NCBI GenBank assembly: GCA_963921425.1
Contig: OY992835.1
Coordinates: forward strand, 2,232,001-2,296,000
DNA: 64,000 bases
Direction of reading: 5' to 3'
Source: Dryas octopetala
Lineage: Eukaryota; Streptophyta; Magnoliopsida; Rosales; Rosaceae
The position numbers and the translations under genes were made by a program. Shown here in pieces: positions 56,515-64,000 of the stretch (positions are counted from its first letter, which is position 1; every line of letters begins with the position of its first letter). The notes under the pieces were generated by a model. The model worked only from the letters and a program-made list of their open reading frames with translations. It searched no databases and had not been told where the DNA came from.

Positions 56515-57790
56515 TTATGTTGCTCTATTACCCATCCACTCATTAAACATTTGATTGGCTAGATTATCCCTCCATTCAGACCATTGATCGGATGGTCCAA
56601 TATTTTCAATATTTCCATGATCCTCATTGATCTCATTGATGAGATCGTGATGAACTTCATACTCCATTAGATCCAAAGATATTTATTTCCTAATCAAGTT
56701 GTGTAAAGACAACAAGCAGTTATTATTCGACATTGAGTTTTTAGTGAATAGAATGATGGATTCCTTAAAATAGCTCAACGAATCTTAAGGAGTCCAAATT
56801 AAACAACGTTCCACCACATTCCTTGATGATGCATGCTTCATGTTAAAGTATTCCCGGTAATTCAAAGGCGCACATTCATCTCTCCATTCGAACAAATGAT
56901 ACCATGTACTTCTATAAGGTGCAAGAAACCCTTCACCATGCGGCCATTTGTGTAACCGGCATCCACAAGGTAATAATAACATAAAAATATAGAGGACTTC
57001 ATGTTAAAAAATAAATTAAATCTATAATATTATTCACCTATCTTATTTGTATTAGTCTTACCAGTTGGGACCCTTAACCCATGTGGCCTAGATATAGGAT
57101 CTCGAAGTACCCTAGAGTCTCATGCGAAACCCTCCCAACCAGGTAATACGAATATGAACTTCATATCTCGAGAACAAACACCAAACACATTAGTGGCTAT
57201 TTCACCTTTTCTTGTTCGATATCTTGGCTTGTCAACCTCCGAGACATGCACCTTAATATAAGTCTCATCTAATGCTCTCAAACAATTTTATACAAACAAA
57301 TCTACAAGGTTCAATTTACATGTCAAAAAAATTAAAAAAAAAAAAATTAATGTCTTAATTTACTAGTGTATAAACATACCTTAAACCATTTATACCTTTC
57401 ATCAGTGCAATCATTAGGCACATGATCTGACACTCTTAATAGGATTTCATGGAGCCTTAGAACCGCATTGAAGTACCTACTAATTGTCTCTTCAGATCGC
57501 CCAAATCTATTATGAATTAGTTTTTTACGTGATGGGCAAGTATATGTAAATATACAAATTTGCTCCTCAATGCACACCCTACCATTCATCTTCAACCCTC
57601 CACTAGTACGAAGTAATTCACACAAAATTCCAAAGATATTCCTATCCATTCAGAGCTCATTCACACATGTTGTATCACTATCAGTTATAAAGCGATTTAG
57701 AAGACTCAATCGAGTCTCATTCCTAGCAAAAGTGTGATTCTTAAGATGATACTTTTCATAGTAATATGCGGTTACAACAACCATCATCAT
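56515..57790 (-). pseudogene. PIF/Harbinger transposase (HARBI1-type), near full length, broken
   Basis: The start at 57790 gives TAYYYEKYHLKNHTFARNET and then MDRNIFGILCELLRTSGGLK. RFGRSEETISRYFNAVLRLH is the helix-turn-helix. DHVPNDCTDERYKWFK leads to an intron or shift and ALDETYIKVHV (first catalytic Asp). VLPGWEGFA is followed by a stop and DSRVLRDPISRP (second Asp region). GEGFLAPYRSTWYHL leads to NYREYFNMKHASSRNVVERC (catalytic Glu). The tail is NLANQMFNEW with a stop at 56515-56517. Disabling changes include TGA near 57650 (before MDRN), TGA near 57135, and frame changes at ~57340, ~56970 and ~56785. All three catalytic positions survive. Confidence 0.85.
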
Positions 57791-58770
57791 GGATGCACAC
57801 AATCAAAGCCTCTCTCACTCTTTTGCAAGTATAGCCGTAACAATCCTATTTTTCTTTCGGGTTATCACTTGTTTTTATTTTGATCCATCTCTAGTCATCA
57901 TATGAAAAAAAATTAATCAAGTATCTAGCTAAAAGAAAGAAGCAACAAAACAGCCCCCAAGTATCCGAAACAGCCACCAAGCAATTAAAAAAAAGAAGCA
58001 ACAAAACAGCCCCAAGTATCTAGATAAATTTACAAATAAAAAATAAAGAAGCAATTAAATTCTTCCTAAATGGTTTCATAAATTTGACATGTTAATTAGG
58101 TTAGTACATTGTTTACACTCTTTTTTTGAAATGAATTGTTTACACTCTAAACTATACAAAGTCATATATTGCTCTAGTACAAACACCGCTTAGTAGTCTA
58201 TGATTAACGTACAAAAACATAAATTGGATTTCTTATTCAATAATGGTAATTACATGAAACTTATATTTAAAAAAAAAAAAAAAAAAAGTGGAATAAGATG
58301 CTGTAAGAGTGATATAAACTTAGTTGCTACAAATAAATCAGGAAAATACATGACTGACAATTAAAGAACTCTCTGAATCCTTATCTCTAAAATATAATGA
58401 AGTGTCTATTTACTACTGTATGGTCTGAAAAATATTGGCAACTGCAATCATCAAAAAAGATGCAGCAACCTCCTGGTAAGGACTGTGCATTTGTGCAACC
58501 AGCAACAAAATTCATGCTGATATCATTGCCAAATCCAGTTTAACATAACATTGTCCAAATTTTACTCTTATTATTTTTCTTTTTCATATGAAACAGTCCA
58601 GTATGAAATAACTCACAAGCAATTAAAAAAAAAAAAAAAGCAACAAAACAACCCTAATAATACTTCCTTCCAATTTCCAAACATGAATAATAGAGAAAAG
58701 CATGGAACTTGAAATGAAAGAAACAATGAACAATAAGCAACTTACGATGTATATATATATATATATACAT
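57791..58770. other. Spacer, AT-rich, no gene recognised
   Basis: Includes A-runs at 58268-58286 and 58625-58639 and an (AT)n run at 58748-58766. It should contain the 5' end of Harbinger element 2, but no TIR was found. Confidence 0.45.
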
Positions 58771-58992
58771 AAATGATCACTTGCTCTCCATAGAGCAAGG
58801 AATTCCCCGCTCACCTAACCACCAGCTCACCACTGTGCGGGGAATTCAATGATCAGGACCGTCCATTTTTTAGGTCCATCCTTAAGGGTCATCCTTGTAA
58901 AAAATTAGCCAAATCGATAATTGTTTGGTCCTCCAAACTTTGCAGACAAATACAATACAATTTGTCAGATAAGGTTGAAATGATGTTGAAAG
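58771..58992. mobile_element. Truncated foldback MITE (family B)
   Basis: Aligns with the left part of the 8135-8505 MITE: AATGATCACTTGCTC, CGCTCACCTAACCACC, ATTGTTTGGTC.TCCAAACT and GAAATGATGTTGA. It stops after 58992, where different sequence (ACACGTTCCCAATACACC) begins, and the mirrored arm is absent. Confidence 0.8.
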
Positions 58993-60110
58993 ACACGTTC
59001 CCAATACACCTATTGGCGTGTGACCTTTTAGGTTTCAAATTGAATTTGACAGTCGATTGACACGTTCCCAAAATAACATGATCCGGAAAAAATTACCATT
59101 TTACCCTTAGGTCTCCACACAAGTCAAGATTGACGCCAAACAGAGTGTCATGACTACCCGGATTAACCGGAAGAGAGAAAAACCTATTCCATCTTCGATT
59201 ACAATACAATTCAGTCTCTCTATTATCCTATGTTCCTGAATCATGGTCGGGTATGAAATTTCATCAACCTTAGCATGATCCTTGAGGTCCAACACTTATG
59301 TATTGATTTCATTCAATCATAGAAGCTTGTTTCTATGATCTAGTACTCTGGCCAGAGATTCTTGAATCTAGACATCTGTTGCCTCTTGAAACATCTCTCC
59401 TATTACCAGGAGTGATAAATTCTTTGTTGAACACACATATGTCCTCATACGTCAGTGACTATGCCCAATATGTACCTTTAACTAAACTTTAAGAGCCTAG
59501 CTTTATGATATAGTCAAAGCATAGCGACCGAGCGCATAGGACAACCACGGTGTCTCAAGTCCAGAGACCAGTTGTATTATCAAGACTTAACAATTTCCTG
59601 TTGACAAGTGTGTAATACTCCATGACAGGTATTCGTTACTTTGGTCACGTTCAGTGAACCATATACTGGCACCCATGATCTTCTCCTAGTGTCTCTACAC
59701 CGATAATATGAGACTGATTATCCTAGACGTTAAGCAGAGATTGATCATGCTGATTTTACCGAATTTGATATTGTCCAGATATCAATCCTACAACTAGGAA
59801 CAATTTAGACTTCAAGTACTAAAGAATATAAGTCTCACTATCCTAACTTCTTTAGGACATTATTCCTTTAACTTGAAATCATGGACCTTTTTTATGCACA
59901 CACACATATATTAGAATATAGTATGTATATGAAGGATGAAACAAAAAAGACAAGTTTGCCCGTAATGTTAGAAATATACACAATACGTTTATTAAGACGA
60001 TTTACATTAGGGCATATTCCGACAATTACCTCATACATGCAATATGCCTTCTACAACTTAGTTTGAAAAAAAAAAAAAAAAAAAAAAAAGAGGGAATTGA
60101 ATCATCTCAT
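58993..60110. other. Unassigned repeat-like sequence
   Basis: It begins at the MITE break. ACACGTTCCCAA occurs at 58993 and ACACGTTCCCAAAA at 59061, a short local repeat. No coding frame. The sharp start at 58993 suggests an inserted element, but no matching end was found. A-run at 60067-60088. Confidence 0.4.
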
Positions 60111-60770
60111 ATATGTAAAAAAGCATAGAGAAAAAGAAAATTAAAGAAGCCAAGAAAATATCCAAAAGAAAATAGTGAACAAGACCCAAGATCAATAATA
60201 TCATGTTCTAAAATCAATCAATCTGTACATATAGCTCTATCAAAAGAATGTTTGAACAATATATGAAAGAATCATAACATAACCCATATGACAAATAGCT
60301 GGAGAGAACCTTTGATTTTACAAAGATTTTTGTAATCCCGAAACCAAAAAAAAAAAATCCAAAGATTATAGAAATACTTGGTGAGGAGAAGATGGAGATA
60401 AGCAAGACAAAGAGCAGAGAAGATGGAGGCGAGCATGTGAGCAACAAACTACCCAGGGCAAGAGACGACCTAGCGTAGAGACACCTCTCTCGTGTTTGTG
60501 CTTGTCCCTTCGTGTCCCACCTATTAGTGTGAGACATAAATTTTTACTTATTTGGGACCCTTTAGTCCCAAATAAGTGTTTAGTCCCATATATCTTGTAA
60601 GTGCATCAAACATGGGACACAGAACTATTGTCCATTTTAATTGAATAGTCTTGTCTTGTCCCATGATCCAAACGAGACCCAAGAACTTTGTGAAGGAATA
60701 GCTATTGACGGTCGGTGATGTGGCATTTGTATGCAAAATCCTTCCAAATTAATGGAATGATACAAGTAAG
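60111..60770. other. Spacer, no gene
   Basis: Repeated GGGACC/GTCCCA motifs in both orientations near 60510-60670 (for example TTTGGGACC and GGTCCC-like) suggest a small hairpin-forming element, but limits are unclear. Confidence 0.4.
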
Positions 60771-60771
60771 A

Positions 60772-61240
60772 AGGGTTATTTGGCGCCTGTAGATAAAGTG
60801 ATAATACTTTCAAAGAATGCGACAATTGGGAAATTTAAATTAGTTGTATAGACTACACTGAAGGATACTCATTGCCTCACAATTGATGGACAATTTCAAG
60901 TGACAGGGATAAAAAATCTTGAGGAGCTGAAGATACAGAAGAACTTTCACAAGAAGTTAAATCAGTGCGACAAGTTGAAGTAATTTTGGATGGGATAGCT
61001 TCTAACACCGGTTTGAAGTACTATGGTGAAGGTAAAACTAGCAAAGTGTCATGTTACTATACAAAGAAGGACGATGGCGATGGTGAGGAGATGAAGCTCT
61101 GTATTGTGGCTGGCTGCAATAACATGCTTCATGTTTGATGTGCTCCAAAGGGTCCTAATTCGACTATTATGTATGTGTGCTACTCATGTAGCCTTGTGGA
61201 TATTGATTTCCCTGATGATCTTCGCCTCCCTGAGCTTTAG
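60772..61240 (+). pseudogene. PHD-finger protein pseudogene, C-terminal fragment, intronless
   Basis: The plus strand reads DKVIILSKNATIGKFKLVV, a stop, TLKDTHCLTIDGQFQVTG, then a one-base shift near 60929. It continues without interruption through VEVILDGIASNTGLKYYGEG, CYYTKKDDGDGEEMKLC and CNNMLHV, a stop, CAPKGPNSTIMYVCYSC, ending at TAG 61238-61240. The Cys/His spacing is degenerate but PHD-like. The order (strand-rich segment, acidic linker, C-terminal finger) resembles plant MMD1/MS1-type PHD proteins. The TGA falls where Trp of the conserved H-x-W-C is expected. No introns are seen, so a retrocopy is possible. Family assignment is tentative. Confidence 0.5.
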
Positions 61241-62313
61241 CCTATACATTGGCTGACAATGGATCTGACAATGGATTTATATTAGGCATTTGCTGATTAG
61301 GTAATTTGAGATCTCTATACCTTCCCCTTAGGCATGAGATCTAATTGGAACTCAGGGAGTTTTCTGATTTGTTAACTCTTGAGTTTCAGTTTTTTTTTTA
61401 TGTTTGTGTTTGTTTTTTTAGATCTGTATAGATGCAGGGACTGGCCTGTACTCTTTGTTTATTTGTCTGTACTCTGATCAACTTGTGTAGGTCACATATA
61501 AGCATTTGCTGAATCATCACTTAGTACTTACTTTTAGTGGTGTGTTGAATGTGAATAGTGTAATAGTGTAATGCATCTGTTTGGTAACTTTTGGTTATTT
61601 GTGCCTTTTAAAGAACAATTAATATTGCTGATACATTAGTGACAATACCTTGAATTAGGTAAGTTATAGAACCTGGATTTGTAAAAGCATCCAACAAGTG
61701 ACATTATGTGAAAAGCCAGCTGCTGGTTGGTTTTGCATCTTGCGTACAACTCACTGATATTGAAGTGGATATGCTTTGCATCTTAGGCACTAACATGAAG
61801 TTCCTCGCTCTTTTCCCCTGTCCCTCATTTCTTGAGGTGTATTGAATTGACATGAAACAAATTATTAGCATTAACTTTGAAGTAAATGTCCCAAAATGAT
61901 ATGTGCACTAGAAACCTTGGAATCCGATGGGCCTTCCGCTACATTTAGAGCTTTAACTTTTCCACCAACTATCTGCTTAAAGAGAGCAACAATATCTTCA
62001 AAACTAACAAATTAAAATTTTAATGGAGACAATGCAATAAACACAAATAGACCACAGATAAAACTAAGGGAGCTCCCATCAAAGTCTCCATGTAACTCAA
62101 TCAATTAAGACAAGTACTTGAATAAGTAAATAGTGCTTATATTCCCACCCGCCTTATTTTTCCACACACCATTAAATTTGAAAAAAAAAATATAAAAAAT
62201 ACTCTTCTCTTCTCTCATTATTCACATCCTTTGATATACCAACTCAAACACTCACCTATACATTTTAGGCCTTACATTTGAGCACTTAGTAATTTAATTG
62301 CTATTTTAATTAT
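61241..62313. other. 3'-UTR-like and intergenic sequence
   Basis: T-rich text after the PHD pseudogene may be its retrocopied 3' UTR. No other gene is seen to 62313. Confidence 0.4.
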
Positions 62314-63312
62314 TTAGTCAATTTTGGGTTTTATTAATAAGATGACAATCCTCGCCACCACAGTCCCAACTAATGGTTGTTTTCCTGATATCGTGCACCC
62401 CTCCATCGTGATGTTGGGATTCAATACTGCATGTGGCAATTCATCCATGGCAGTATCCAATTTGTCCATGTGGGCTGCCTCTACTTCAATAACACCATTC
62501 CCTGCTTCCTTACCCGTAATTGTCACCAAAACTTTCCTGTATGCATCTTCTTCCCTTAGGGCTCGCTTCATATCACTCACTAGCGAACCTCTATATGAGC
62601 CTTCCATATGGGTTGATGCAGAATAGTCAAATTGTGGAGAACATCTTCCTTCTCCAAAGAATGGTTGCACATGCCTTGCAGCAAAGTATTTCAAGAATAC
62701 ACATGCCTTGCAGCAAAGTATTTCGGGAAGTTATGAGATTGTGTGAACCTATGCTATTTTGTCGAGACAATGCCCCGATAAAGCTTTTCATCTCAGTCAA
62801 TATGTCCTTCTTAATTTTAACAAACTCTGCCTCAATGTAAGTGGTCTTGGTTAGTACATGCTTTTTAAAATTAGAAAGTTCTTCCTTTAATCTCCTCGAC
62901 ATTGCATGTATAATTTCAGTTTGGGGAAAGAGATGGATCGAGAATGTCAATCAATAATAATATGCACATTATAACAACACGCAAACTATGCACCAACAAT
63001 ATATAATAACTTGTTTACCAGCGCTTATTCTAGCGTCTTATTCGTCAAATGACATTGAGAAGGGTTGGCATAAGATGTAGCTCCACTCGATCAAACGACC
63101 TAATTTGTTTCAACTTTTCCAGAATTGCATCCAACCCATGAACATTTCCAGTGTTGTTTATCGGCCACATTGTCATCCCATCTACAAATCCAATATGGGG
63201 CATTTTCTTTCGATAATGGATGGATCACCTCAAGGTCCAAATCGTACTGCACATTTAAAGGATTGGTTTTAGCTCTTAGACATAAACTAGTTGCATGTGC
63301 ACTTATAAACAA
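62314..63312 (-). other. Unidentified minus-strand open segments
   Basis: Three minus-strand pieces look coding-like. 63312-63100 includes PYWICRWDDNVADKQHWKCS. 62950-62627 includes MSRRLKEELSNFKKHVLTKT, a likely coiled coil. 62694-62314 includes MKRALREEDAYRKVLVTITG. They could be parts of one decayed transposon-encoded protein, but I recognise no family. A 25-bp block (CACATGCCTTGCAGCAAAGTATTTC) is repeated at 62668 and 62700 and shifts the frame between the second and third pieces. Confidence 0.3.
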
Positions 63313-64000
63313 ACAACAAACATGTACCTAATTAGTTGCTTTAAAAATATCTATAAAGGTATTTGGCCACACCTATTCTCGTGTTCCCAAATACAGCCAA
63401 CACAACACCATAAAATATTTTCCATTAGGCAAGATAAATCATTAAGCTAAAAGGAGATTCATAAAATAAATGGTTGATATACATTTTTTTATCATGGTGA
63501 CATAACAACACAATCCAAAACAATGCAAGAATGAAAGATGAGTAGGACTATCTCGATCTTTAAATTTTATTCTTTGATATTAGCCTTTTAATCATATCTT
63601 CTATACCTATCCCAAATAAATACTTTTATTCAGATTAAGTTACTGATATAGACAAATTAAGCTCGCGAATGAATATGGCAATTGAATATCATAATAAAGT
63701 TCATGTATTACATAACTCCCATCGTCAAATATGAGTATATCGCTTACGAGTTGCTTATACGTAACAGCCCCAGAGTTTCGTCAGCGTAGAATGCACGAGA
63801 GAGCATCATGTGATACCCTTACAACATTTGCATTTGTGAATATGGAAGGAAGACATTCGAAGGCCCAAACTTGATAATTAAGACAACAAACACGTTAAAC
63901 ATGCTTTCAAAAGTGTGGAGCTGACATTGTCAACAAACTAAAATGATTAATTACCTGGAATGCGAAAGGAAATCCATTAAGTTCGTATTCAATTGGTCTC
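63313..64000. other. AT-rich end of window, no gene
   Basis: No reading frame, repeat array or terminal motif recognised. Confidence 0.5.

Larger units (their letters stand above)
45340..57790 (-). mobile_element. PIF/Harbinger element 2, disrupted by nested insertions
   Basis: Two Harbinger genes run on the minus strand: transposase (57790-56515), then ORF1 (56237 down to 45340). A solo LTR (45383-55356) sits inside ORF1, and a CACTA element sits inside the LTR. Removing the LTR and one copy of its target duplication rejoins the ORF1 tail in frame. Outer termini were not found; limits given are those of the genes. Confidence 0.7.

Overview
The window is intergenic, transposon-dense DNA from a flowering plant, most likely a woody eudicot. 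The evidence is plant-type split genes with AT-rich GT-AG introns, and TG...CA long terminal repeats (LTRs), PIF/Harbinger, hAT, CACTA, foldback MITE, LINE and tRNA-SINE sequences typical of plants. I cannot name the species. Only one host gene looks intact: a chloroplast-type RecA (RECA1) on the minus strand, 20136-31689, 13 exons, 429 codons. Its exons join in frame with consensus splice sites. Intron 11 is about 5.6 kb and is filled with LINE 3' ends. A foldback MITE lies about 0.2 kb upstream of its start codon.

Layout. 1-590: CT-rich sequence with a tandem-duplicated exon/intron-like unit. 592-4403: a decayed PIF/Harbinger element (DDE transposase and Myb/SANT-like ORF1, both minus) whose ORF1 is split by a 951-bp hAT element with a perfect 8-bp target duplication. 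4636-7617: an element with long inverted arms. 7649-10140: five foldback MITEs. 10983-16594: a solo-LTR-like unit (target duplication TATAT) with a 1859-bp solo LTR nested inside it (target duplication ATTGT). 17154-19290: an inverted LTR fragment and a second hAT-like element. 20136-31689: RECA1. 31884-32290: the promoter MITE. 36281-39041: a non-autonomous LTR retrotransposon whose interior is an 8-bp satellite ending at a 200-N assembly gap. 39441-44141: CACTA element 1, carrying a captured MAP70 fragment. 45340-57790: a second Harbinger element whose ORF1 is broken by a solo LTR (45383-55356, target duplication TGCAT), itself broken by CACTA element 2 (46866-53235, target duplication ATC). 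CACTA 2 carries pieces of an O-fucosyltransferase, a TPX2-like gene and probably a lysyl-tRNA synthetase. 58771-64000: a MITE half, unassigned repeats, a PHD-finger pseudogene and unassigned sequence.

The notable biology is the pair of related CACTA elements, in opposite orientation, acting as gene-fragment carriers, and a three-level nest in which every insertion boundary and target duplication can be read directly. I found no CRISPR array, rRNA or functional tRNA. No operon logic applies. All family assignments come from reading translations by eye and need database confirmation.
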